DNA from: Hymenolepis diminuta | Lineage: Eukaryota; Platyhelminthes; Cestoda; Cyclophyllidea; Hymenolepididae | Length of the DNA: 64,000 nucleotides | NCBI GenBank assembly: GCA_900708905.1 | Contig: CAADRB010000145.1 | Location: forward strand, 1-64,000 | Reading direction: 5' to 3' | In this document: positions 1 through 12,300 of the stretch, piece by piece | How the letters are laid out: every line of letters starts with the position of its first letter | Numbering within the stretch: the first letter of the stretch is position 1 | Notes under the pieces: generated by a model | What the model saw: the letters and a program-made list of their open reading frames with translations, nothing else | What the model was told of the DNA's origin: nothing | Database searches by the model: none | Program-made: the position numbers and the translations under genes

Positions 1-513
1 AATATTTTTTTAAATGTTAATGTTGTTTTGTTGTTTGGAAATGAAGATATAAAATTAAAGTAAATTTCAGTCTCACTAGATTTGCTAGAATATTGCTTAA
101 AAGAAATCCTACATGGTAGCTAAATCATTTAATTAATATATTATAAATGCAATTAGCTTTTAAATGCTTATTGCCATTAGCAACAAATAGTTACACTTTT
201 GAATAGGCGTCTGGATCATCTGTTGTGAATAGCTTGACGTATTATTTAAAGTCAAATTATTTGGAATTCCTTTAAATTTCTTTAAAGTTGCAATAATTAA
301 AATCTTAATCAAAGTTAGATAGATTATAGGAAAACAATTGGATATACAGTTTAATTGAAGGTAAATGTAGGTTTGTGGCTTGGTTTTAGTAGTTTTATCA
401 GATTTTAAAGCGCAGATTTACAAAACTTCACATTTATAAATTTTATTAATTTGCGTAAATGATATAATTTATCGCATCTTCATGTATATTCATTTCAGTT
501 AAATACACTTAAA
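1..513. other. Upstream region of CCDC162-like gene
   Basis: AT-rich, no convincing ORF. A polypyrimidine stretch with TTTCAG ends at 498, fifteen bases before the ATG, so the mature 5' end is probably made by splicing to an upstream non-coding exon or to a spliced leader. No promoter motif is recognised. Confidence 0.5.
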
Positions 514-3334
514 ATGGATAACGATGAAGATTTTCTGAAGACTCAGGAAGACGCTTTAAAATCTGATTATCAAGAACTAAGAACCCAGATAGAGGAAAAT
601 GAAATCATTCATGGCATTCCCTCGAAGGGTATGAGCTCTATTTACATACCTCGAGATCCTGAGTACTTTCGTCGACGTCGTAAAATTGTCATTCAGCGCA
701 CCCTCCAAGTTTCATCACCGAGGGATTTAGTAATTCAAGCCGACCAGATGGTCGCAGATCAAGAAACCTGTTTAAAAGGAGAATTTAATGCTACTACATT
801 CCTACCTCTTCTCCTCCAGTACTTTCTTGATAAAATGAGTGAAATTGTGAATGCGAAGCACCTTCTTATGCTTCGCTGGAAACGATATTGTTCAAATTCA
901 ATGATGGTTGAACAGGTTTATCAGGACTACTTGACGATTATTGGGTAAAACGTGGTACTCTTTTTCAACTTTTAATTTATCCTAGCCGTCTTACGGAAGA
1001 ATACTTAGAGTGCAGTTCAAGAGCTCATCGTCTTTCAGCTGCTGAAGAAGCCCTACTTGCTGGAAACGATGGTGCTTTGGAATGCTTCGAATTTGGAGAT
1101 ATACAGATCTATTGGAGAGCGCTTATAATTAAACTGCAGTCTCAAACTTATTTTAAGCAGCTCATTAATGTAATTTCCATTAGGTTCAAATTAAAATTTT
1201 ATATTATTTTTAGCTTATTAAATGGTTTCCCTATGGACATCGTGAAGGTTTCAAAAAGGATTTGTCGGTTAGTATTGTTCAATTTTTACCCTTAATATTA
1301 ATAATCTTTACGATCTATATTGACCAATTAACTTTAATTGATTAAGGTTAAGATTCATGCTAGATTAAAATATTTTTACAATTTACATGAAACATATAGT
1401 TATAAACATAAAAGGGAAATACCCTTTCTCTATAGTAATAAACAAGTTGTTTGATGAGGCTGAATACATTAGGTATGCTACAGATATATTTAATGCGATC
1501 ATCATAGATTTCAGAAGTCATAATTCTGTAAGGATGGGACAAATAAACTGACATTTGTTTAACGATTTTAAATAATCCAGTAACGCTATAATGAATTAGT
1601 AAATATTTTGCACATTGGAAAAAGCTTAATTCCATTTAAAATAAGTTAATTATTTAAAAACCATTTATGCAGCACTTAAAATATCAAACAAAATATTACC
1701 TGATATCCCATGATGGAATTTGTCATTTCAGTTTAGAAAAGTTCGGTATTCTCTTAGGTCTCTATTTGTCATTCACCACCCCATATTCCCCATTATTCAT
1801 CGTTTTCTGGTTTTTTTTATATATTTGCAGAAACAACCTCAGCACCTACTAAACTACGATGAGGACCGAGACATTCGGGAGATGTTGAACCTAGTTTTAG
1901 ATAAAGGTCCAGCCACAGTTCGTATAGATGCTGAAAAAGCACATAGCAGTGTTGCGAGTGAAGAAGGTACAGACGAAATTGATCCTCTTCCTCCATCCCC
2001 TATTCCAGAGGAAATGAGTCACCACCCGATTGGCGCCCAAGAGTCTGCAGCTGAAAGTGGGCAATCCCCTAGAGACGATGTTGAAACTCTTACAACCGGT
2101 CGGAGTACATCGGAGAGTCTACGTGCAGATGAATCTGCAAAGCGCGACTACGCCGACTCTAACGACCCTCCTTGGAAATCATCTTTTATAACCAATTTAA
2201 CGGTAGACAATTTACCAGACACCTCAACAGGATCAATCAGATCTCCTAGACCCCCACCTTGATTAAGGATCAAGAAGAACAAGATGTCAAGGCTACTGAT
2301 CAGACCTTTAAATTTTCTGAACATTCTCCTCAACCACCTGGTATTTACATGGCTCATTTAGAAGGAGCTGGGAATCCTCTGCTACCGTCATCAGCAAATA
2401 TTCAATTTGCAGTAGCTAGTAGTGGGTTGATTCTAGATGAAAATTATTTTGGCCTTCCCTTGCATGCAACCGATATTGCAAGCATCCGAGCGCATATAGC
2501 TATGTTTTTGCAAGCTTACAATATAGAATTCGTAAGTACTTTTCTCCTACCTCTATCCCCTCTTCAACTTTAAGATTGCTTCGAATCAACATTATTTCCT
2601 TTTCCTTTCATGCAGAATGTCCAGATCATTCGCTCAGCAGCTGATGAGATGGAGCTATTTGGGGTTATAAATAGAAATTTCAGTCGAATTTTTCTTGAGC
2701 AAGAGGAAAAGCGGACTTTCAAAACATACGATGCTCCTTCGGTAGCTTGTTTCTCTTTTTAAGCAAATGGTTGGCTTCCCTACTTCAATTTAATTAGTAG
2801 CCGACTCTGCGTTTTAGGCAATTGCTGAGAAGTGGGGCGTTGAGACTCCAAATCGGGCGATGAAAAAGCCAGCTAACTGGTTGCAGTTCATTAAATTGAA
2901 GCCTCAAAGAAATGCTTATTTGGTTGAGAGTATGACGACGTTAAGATGCGCAGGAAATGTTGATGAAATTTTACGTTCTCTGTCTGCATTTTTTAAGATT
3001 AATAAACCAGAGGTATGTTCATTATGCTCAATTCTCTGACACGGCCTTGTTTTAAAGCATGTTCAGGGCGCACTTCGAAATCATGCAATGTTGGTTAAAA
3101 ATCCACCTATAATCCATTCGGCATCGCTTGTCAAACACCGTCAGGGCATGAAAATCAGTGAAATCTACCGAAAAATCTTCTCCAACCCTGAATTATATAA
3201 GGAGTAGGTCTTAACTTTATTCTTAATCATTTGTCTCCAACTTCAGCCACTATGTCCTCTATGGCCAGAAGAGAAATTAGAGAAGTTTATTCTGAATATG
3301 GCCTGGACACACCGACATTTTCTAAATAAAAGTG
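514..3334 (+). CDS. CCDC162: CCDC162-like exons 1-8 (DUF4549-type N-terminus; two lesions)
   Basis: Exons: 514-944, 986-1169, 1214-1267, 1831-2531, 2616-2741, 2818-3012, 3067-3207, 3247-3334 (about residues 1-640). Exon 1 starts MDNDEDFLKTQEDALK and continues across a 41-base intron into exon 2 (GRLTEEYLECSSRAHRL). Exon 4 encodes an acidic, Ser/Pro-rich linker and then a conserved segment with GLPLHATDIASIRAH. The reading frame in exon 4 breaks at the C-run around 2249: the upstream frame stops at TGA 2260-2262, the downstream frame is one base off and runs cleanly to the donor at 2532. Exon 7 reads through NPELYKE and meets TAG immediately before GT. Exon 8 is open in the matching phase (PLWPEEKLEKFILNMAW) and joins exon 9 in phase, so I treat it as the same gene. 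The exon 8 donor (3332 or 3335) is uncertain. Confidence 0.65.
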
Positions 3335-6300
3335 GTGATTAATCAGCGTTTGGGAGGATTAGCGCCAACTTGATCCCAAGAGTAAAGAAAGATATACCTT
3401 CTCCATATCTAGCAATGGCTAACTAATAGCAAGACCTTGAGACGTGTATATACTATCCCCATGCCTATCTTTTTAAAAAATTTAGCTATTTACTTGTTAG
3501 GCCTGCCCCAGTTCACCTACTGTCAAAACTGAAACGAGACAACTTTCGTATATTTATAGTAATTTTAGTTTTATCGGGGATTAGAAATATAATTGTATTG
3601 GCTTCTGCCTAATTTTGATTAACATTTGGAAATCGATTACTGACCGCTAAGTACCAGTTATTATGTATTTACGATGCTAAATTAATGTACCTTTCCTGAA
3701 AAAAGTTCGCAGTTTAGTTAGAGACTTCAATATTAGACAATTGAATAAATACTTAATGTTTACCAGAAGACACGATAGATCTATTTTTATCATTAAAGTA
3801 TATTACAAAATTTAGTATTATTATATTGTTTATGAGCCGAAATACCTTTAATGAAATTCATATATTAGAGTTTCATCCGGGGCGAGGAATAATGATCGAA
3901 GCAAATTTGAGCTGGCTGATGCAATGCAGAGGCTTGGTCTAGACGATGCTAACAATGAAATGGGTGATCCGTCGAGTATTCAGGGTGGATATCTCTCTTT
4001 TCTGCATTTGAGACATCTCAAGATTCGTGATTTTCAACGCACGGTAATTTCGCTTCGTTGTGTTTACTTGTTATATATCAGTAGATGTTTATTTATAAAG
4101 TTACTTCTTACTTTAGTGTATATCTATACTTAACTACTTCCGATCTATTGAACGAACGTTGACAATTAATGACCAAGGCTTGTCTCTGTCCTCAAGAGGT
4201 GTTGAGCGAGTGTACGTTTTCAAATCCTCTGAAATAGATTTCTCGGTTAAAATTCAGTATTATTTTAAATTTTTCAGGAGCCCACAAAACCATAGATTTG
4301 GACCTGAGGTGAACGGCAATCAAGGAGGGACAAATAATCTCAATGGGCATAGTTATCTCTTCAATACGCCTAGGGATTACCGGTAGCGCTTACTAAGCAC
4401 GATTTAAATTTATCATTCTACTTAAAATAAATCCCAATATTAATTTAAATTTAATTCACTTTAGAATCAAAGAAAGCGAATTCATGCAATTTGCTGACAT
4501 TGAGAATCACGACGATTTCTACTACCACAAAGATGATCTTATTCACGTTCGTGATCAGATTGGTTGCTGGATAATTTACGACTGCGCTCTAGAAGATTTC
4601 AAGTAGGAACTGTATTTGTCTCCATAATCGCTTAATATTTTAGCAATTTGGAAAATGATCTCCTGCTGTTATCAACACATTTCATCCAAAAGGACAGAGC
4701 GATGCGTTCGGGTTCAAGTATGAAACGAAAACAAATGGAAATCGATGTTAATAAGAAAGAATTTAATATCGCTAGCTATGCTCATCGTGAGGTCGATAGA
4801 TTTGGTGTGCTGTATGATGTCTGGACGAATGAATGCGCATTCCAGGAAGCTAAAAAAGAAGTACGTTAATTTTGGCGTTTTAAAGACGATTTGCATAGTT
4901 TGAACCTTGATTTGAATGAAGAAAAAACTATAAAAAATTTCTTCTTCAATAACTTTGGAATCACATTATGTTCCAATAACTTCTAAGTCCATTTAAGAAA
5001 GCCTTTTCCAACACCCACTTTGGATAGAGAGCTCACATGTTGGGAAGCTCGAATTTAGCCATCTCTATTATTAATCAGACTTATGCAATGTGGTTGGCTA
5101 TTTCACTCATCGCGTATACATCGACGATCAAATTAATCATTAATATAGACAATAGCCAGAATACAATATTTTATCATAGAAAAGTTCGGGGAAAAATTTG
5201 AAAATCGCATTTTTTGTGGGTTCTTATAAAACTGATTCAAAGTGTTTAATACTAGAAATAGTAAGATACTGTAATTTGGTATAAAGTCAGGGATATTGAA
5301 ATGAATATTGAGTCAACTTTCTAACCTAAATTTAGGATTATCTATTCTTAAAATCCGTTATAATATCATCAGCCCTTAAGTTGTAGCATCAGTTTAGTCA
5401 AACAATAAATTTATGGTGTTACTGTATACCCAGGGTCAGCTTAAACTATTATATTGATTTTTAGTTGATGGATGTGTACATGGAGGCTTATCAGCACGTC
5501 TGTTCGCGAGATAGTCGCCGAAGATTAGCACAAGTGATGGTTGATCTGATGCATCAGCGACCAAGAATCGAACTCACCTCCAATTACTTCGTACTCGCTT
5601 ATCGATATGAATGTGCTATTCTTAGACTTAAGACAGCCATAATGAAACACTGTCTTAATACACAGGTGTGTTTTCATTATTCAGAATATTTAAATCTTCG
5701 AATAACCTTTTTATAATTATTTTTCTTCCTTGGTTTTAGATAGAGCAGCAAAGAGAATATATAATTAAGTTAGGAGCTACCGACTCGGAATATGGCTATC
5801 CGATACCCATCTTCAAAAATAATTTGATCAGCTCAAATACGGATAAGTATGTTAACAACTTTATAAATGCAATCAGCCATCACTTAAATTGGTCCCATTT
5901 AACCTAAATGTTGAATCGGTTTATGAATAAGAAATTCACATGTGTTTTCATTTTATATCAAGCATGCATTAAAACACCGGATTTTCTGCATGGAAAGACT
6001 GAGAGTAAGCTTAACATATTACATCAAATGTGTCAAAAGTTAAAATTTTGTAATTAAAATAACCTGGTAGCTTTAAAATAACCTAAGATAAAAGGTCTTT
6101 TCATCGTACACACGGATTTAAATTAACCAATAGGAAATAAATCCGTGCTTACAGGCACGTGTGGCCAAGCGGAAGATTGAAATAGTGTTTACCAGTGATT
6201 TACTTCCATTATAACAAATGCAACAAATTTTAATGAAATTACAAAATACTGATTTATTCAAACATTAAGTGTATCAAAATATTTTGAAAGTGAACTCACT

Positions 6301-9300
6301 TAAAGCACACTACCAAATTATTATGTTAGTATTTTCCAATAGAATATTTTAATTTCATTAAATTTCAGGAGCGAAGGCAATTAAATAGATAAAAATGTCT
6401 CAGGACACATCTGAATTCTTGTGCATGTTAGGTTTGGGAGTCAGTTTTATGAAATTTCCTCCCCACTGAATCGAAATATCGTGAAGTGAAATAGCCTTAT
6501 TTCCTCTCATCTTTTCATGAATCATGTCTTTTCACATTAGCTTTGAAATGTCATTCAGGGAGTCAAATCTCTTTATACCAAAATGCATTTAAACGAATGA
6601 ATCAATAATAATTTAGTAAAGTATTAAATGGGTAAGGACGTGATTTTTGGAAACATGATTTAATAATTAAAAGAAATGGGATCCTTAAATTAATAAGATA
6701 TTCACTTTGGTTAGTATCCGTTTACCTAAAAGGTAAATAATTTAAGCTCTGGAAAGACAAATAACCATGTACCTGAAAATTCATTATAATAAAATCGTTT
6801 TAAACCACTAATTAAATGCTCAATAATAACAACACAGACTTTAACTTTTTTTTCAAATGATTGATAGTTATTGTCAGGCAACAAAGTCGAAAGTCGTTTT
6901 GGGCTGGCCTTATTCCATTATGTTACTTATTTGCAGTTGAAATTCCACTTTTATTTTTTTATTCGTGGATAGATAATTCGAATTTGAAATGTACTAACAC
7001 AGGGAAGACAACTGAATATTTGTGCTCATTGTTTTATGTGTCATAATGTTATTCAATTTCTAGGCCAGCCCTAATACCTTGCTATCTATTGGAATTACAA
7101 ACATCCCTCTCCATGGCAGCAAATTTAGCTGAAGCTATGCAACAGGCAGTGAATTTAACCTTTGACCTCCTTCCTCCGACTCGCATGATTGACGAAATGG
7201 TATTAGAGAAACGATTCTATGAAGTCCTCCAGAAAGAAATCGTCAATATGGAACCTCCAGGTTTCTCGTACACTCAATCTTTACAGAAAGATGTAAGTTT
7301 AATCTGCAAATGATAGCAGCAGCCATTGAGTTTGTGAAGTGAAAGTGGAATAGCAAAGCGTCTAATTATTAAAATACACTGAGTGGATGAGGCGCTTTAT
7401 ATAATTGGTAGTTTCATACTCATTGTATTAGTTGATTTTTGCCTTTCTTTCTTAGTTATTCGCCAACAATTTCATTGAAGACGCCAAACAAATGTCCATT
7501 CTTCTTCAAGAGCACTATTCCAGCATACAAGATGCCAATACTCGAGGAGATAAATCTCAACGAAAAGCTTTCCTTCTTAATAAGCTGGGTCATATGTTTA
7601 ATGTTGTCACTTTACGTCATCGGTTAATAACTTGTCTGTGGGAGACAGAAGTCCTGGCAAAAATCTACCTCCACACGGCTATTGAAATGGGGTACGATGA
7701 ATACCATCTCTTCTTGCGACCTGTGCAGTTCGAAGCAGCAAGTTATAAGGAAAGCGCCAATGATGCTAAGCCCCCAATCTATATTACTTCTGTGCAAGAT
7801 GATGATTCGTCAGTTGATAAGTAAGTCGAATTAATGCTTTTCATTTTATTTTTCTATATCGCAACCTTATCTGCACAAACGGAAAAGTTCTTATGAAACT
7901 GATCCTAAATAACCACAGTCGGTTACAATTCATGTTGTTCACAATGAAGTATTCGGCTTTAAGATACAACTAGAGGGATTTAATCGGAGAATAGCCTTAA
8001 AGCATGTTGACAACAAGATACAAGAATGTCAGTTCATAATAATCACACAAATTCTCTATTTACCGACCCATAATTGTCGGCAATTATGAAGACACCAGGT
8101 GTAGCGATATGATACGTTATTGCTGATTTGTGCTTAGTATCGATTTTTGCATTTATTCGCAGGTATTCGTGGTCATATCGATTTCTAATTGGTTAGAAAA
8201 CAATAGTGTTAAGCATATGTCTTCAATTTCACCACTGCCATGCAGTCCTATTCATACATGTTTGAGTCCAGTTCTGTTGTACAAGTATATTCACGTGTTT
8301 TTTTTAAATTTACTACATTCTCCAAGGAAATTTTTTCCTGCGTTTTATTTATTTTGTCCGTATAGTATTTCACTCTCATATTACTCAGAGCTAAATGATG
8401 GTAATGAAATAATTTAATATGTAATCTTGTCTAGTTTTACCTATATTTTAAACTAGTTGTGACTCCAGTAATATGGTAAATGAGACTGCCACGAATAAGA
8501 GGTGTGGCCGACGGTATACAAGTTTAGCCCTTGGCTAAACCTCAATAATCCTCTTAGAAGTCCAGCTGGGTGTAGAAAACTACATCTAGCCTTCAGAAGA
8601 GTACTCTAGCGTAAATTGCTGCCTAAATTAACTAGGCTACGTCAAAAGTAGCGAGAACGCAGGAGGTATCGTGCGGAGAGAGTTTATTGCTCGAGTACAA
8701 TTAACGCTATGCTACACGACAACTGATCGCGGACTGGATAAGAAATCTCTAAACGCATGCTGCGCTTGCTCGATACGCGATTGGTAACACGCGCGCACTT
8801 TCCAGAATGCTCTAGCGCTCGAGATTCCTTTGGTCAGCCTTGGTAAAGTTGTACACCCGACAGAGGTTAAGCCAGTTCGCCCTTTTTTCAGGTCAAACAT
8901 GAAATTACCAATCTGGTTTAGGAACAAGTGTACTGTGAATATATCTTAGTATTTATTAGTGTTTCAATGTTCAAAGGTTCTTGGTTGATGTTAACATTCG
9001 AATTTAATAGGCTCATGGATGATTTTCTTGGGCTCCGCTTATTTATTCAAAAAGGACAATTTCTAGTTCATTTCATTTCAAATGCTACTATAATCTTTTA
9101 GATTCATTGCTTCGGCCCTACCTCTAGCCATTCATGAACTGGATGAAACACACGTCGGCAAATTCTCCTTTAAAGGAAAGGTCAATGTTGCTGAGGTAAT
9201 TCTAGAATGATAAAAATTTATAAAGAATTTACAGAAAATGATTAATCAGTTTTTAGACACAGTTAGGTGTTTTCATTATTAAAATGACTTTTTGACTGAT

Positions 9301-12300
9301 GGTATATGCATTGATATTTTTTAATCTGTATTGGTAATTTCACTCCATTATGTAGCTATGTGATGAACGTGGAGTTGAAAATCTTCTTATCATCCTGAGA
9401 ACTCAATTGACTCACAAAAATGCTCTCATCACAGCTCTAATGTTGGCATTTAATTCAATGCCATCCTTCTTTAACTCAATTGCAATGGGCCGAAACAAGT
9501 ATGTCGGCATAGTTGAACTGAATCATTATTTCTACCCTTTTTATTTTTAACCCATAAGGCCTATTTTAATAGAAAAGGTCACACTTCGGAACGTGTGGGT
9601 ACTTCAATAGCTGAGTACACTGGATTTTTATCTTCTCAAATGGGTCCAACTCCGTTAGCCTTTGAAAGAGCCTTCCGATTACCTCATATGAATTTCCATC
9701 CAGAAGCGTTCTTCTCAATTCAGCTAGAGAAGGTAGGTATGACAATCGTGGGAGTGTATACTATTATTTCTATCGCTCTGTTCCCATCAACTGTTCTGAC
9801 TTATAGAGTATCTGCAGAGATCGTGTTATGAATGTGTATGCCAAGAAGACACAGGCGACGGCAAAATCAAAGAGTGGGTCGTCGAATGAAAGTGAAAAAT
9901 TAAAGCGGTGAGATATATTTTTAGGTTTTTATAGTGATTTATATGAACTAACGACCAAATATCGGAATAACCCAAGTCACTTCCATAAGTATTGGAAACT
10001 ACGTATAAAGTATCCAGAGAGCTCCTTAAAGAACATATCCTGACTTATTGCATTTTAGTATATTGCGACATTTATAATAGTTTAAGCAGACAAATGGGAT
10101 ATACTTGGCTATCAGAAGAAGTCAACCACACACAAGTCGCCACGTTTCAAAGAAAATTTATTACGTGAACGCACTATAGGGACGGGGCAGAGCTAGGATA
10201 TCGAACGGGGACTTCAAATAAGGACTGACTATAGTACGTAGAGTTGATGAACATCTTTAGGAGAATGTTAACACTGCTTTAAATTAATTTATTGCTCAAG
10301 AGACTCTGACTTAGAAAAGAACTAATAAAGGAAAACAGTTAAGTCCCTTTGCAATTGCGCTAACTCGATTACCACAAGATAAGAGTCAGGAAAGAGTAGT
10401 GGTGGAATGATTTTACTAAGACAGAATGGAAGGAAGGCAGCAGTCCTGCGACCAGAGGTTGAAAGTGTGATTAAGCGGTATTGAAATGATGATAACCCAT
10501 GTGTTGGATAACGGAGGACGGATGAATCATACACAACATTGCATGTAGAGGAGAGAAAAGTTGGTCAAAACTGAAAAGCAAATTACTGATCTCAGCTCAA
10601 CATAAGGTAGTGCATAAAGTCACTACAATTTGTTATCTATTCCTATTGATCAGAATGGGAATATCAGTGACTGATCATTATTAGCCCACAAAAACGAATA
10701 TTTACTCTAAAATAATGTTCCTGTCTTCCATTTTAGGGATCTGATCTCCCAATTCTGTGATGATTACAGTAAAAGAACTCAGCAAACAGCTCTCAGGGCT
10801 CAAATCATCGCCCTTTACGCCTCTCTTCTCACAATTCTTAAAAACGTTCCAAATATCTGGTAAGTGATATCCTGATGAACGATTTCCCAAATATATAAAA
10901 CCAAAATTCTCTAAAAAAATCATGAATCCCTTTAAGTAACGAGTTCTTTACAATTGGTACAATGTTCGAGAAGAAAGGTCAGGATGACGACGCAGAAATG
11001 GCAAAATCCGATCCCCGAGAATTGCGCAAACGAGTTCGTCGAGTGCTCTCAATGGATGGCACACGATTTTACAATTTGTGGTTCATCCCTCATTTCATTG
11101 AGGTACTCTTCGTCTTCCGTCAGTTGGATGATGAAGAAGCAACTCGTGCTTTGAGGTCGATGTGTCGTATTGCCGGTGCTCTTCATGATATTGTCCATTA
11201 TCTCGTGGCTTTCGCTCGTCTTGGTATTAATTCTTCGAAAATATCGACTGAACAGAGAGCTCAGATTTATGCTATGACTAGCAAGGTAAATAAGATGCAC
11301 ATTAAATAATATAGAAAATGTAGGTTTTGGGAGGAGGCAAAGGAATTTTTTATCATGGGATTATGGTCATAAAAAATAAAATGGCCATTTTCATTTTAAA
11401 AATTTAGATAAAAACTTGTCCATAAACAATTATCACAGATGTGTTGCATTAAAAAAGACTGTCATTGCTTAACCTGTTCCAGTATTTTTAGTCTTGATTT
11501 AGAGCCTAATCATGCTGAACAGAGTTTCAAACTTTCATAGAATAAGAGCAAGGGAATTGATATTTTGATGATTCACCTGATCTTGTCAATGGAGATTTTT
11601 TCGATCACTGCTTCTTCTAATTCTGCATGTTGGACTCATTGGCACACAGTGACATTTGGAATTAAAGTTGTTATTCTTTTAAATGGCGGACATTAGGATT
11701 CTGAGAGTTCCCTGTAAAACCTGATTCTGTGCCCATCTGAATTTTGCAGACTGTGGAAACAATGGTTCATAAATTACATCCGACCACTGCGATGGAATAC
11801 GCGAATCAGTTGGCGGCCAATACATTGGTCACCGGCCCAGCAGCTGAACAACTTGTAGCGGGATCAGAAGGCTTTTTAGCGCAAATTACCGAACAGCCCC
11901 CAGCTTCGGTTACTCCCCAGAGCTTCTTGATGCATAATGGACAAAGTCTACTCATTGATCAAGTTGTTGGTCAGCGAAACTTTTCTTAATTGATAAAATT
12001 ACAATTATTACGTTTCTATTATTTAGATAGGATTTAGTAGTAAAATTACGTTTTATTGTGATCGTTATAAATATTTAAATTCAATAAACATTATTCTAAC
12101 TAGAAGGAAATTCAAATTTGTTACAAATTATTTTTACAAAATTTTAACTAAATGACTTTTTAATGAAACTTAAATTTTACGTTTTGTTAAATACTCTGGA
12201 GAGCATCATATTTTTATATATTCATAATTATTTCAAATAAATTACTTACTTAAATTTTAGACGAAATGAGCTCTTTTGATGGCGGCCCAATGTCGAATTT

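Noticed and set aside
6150..6200. tRNA-Ser/Leu-like A box (GTGGCCAAGCGG)
   Set aside because: No B box or foldable T-arm within tRNA distance.
9595..9831. 78-residue ORF treated as an independent gene
   Set aside because: It is exon 20 of the CCDC162-like gene running on into the intron.
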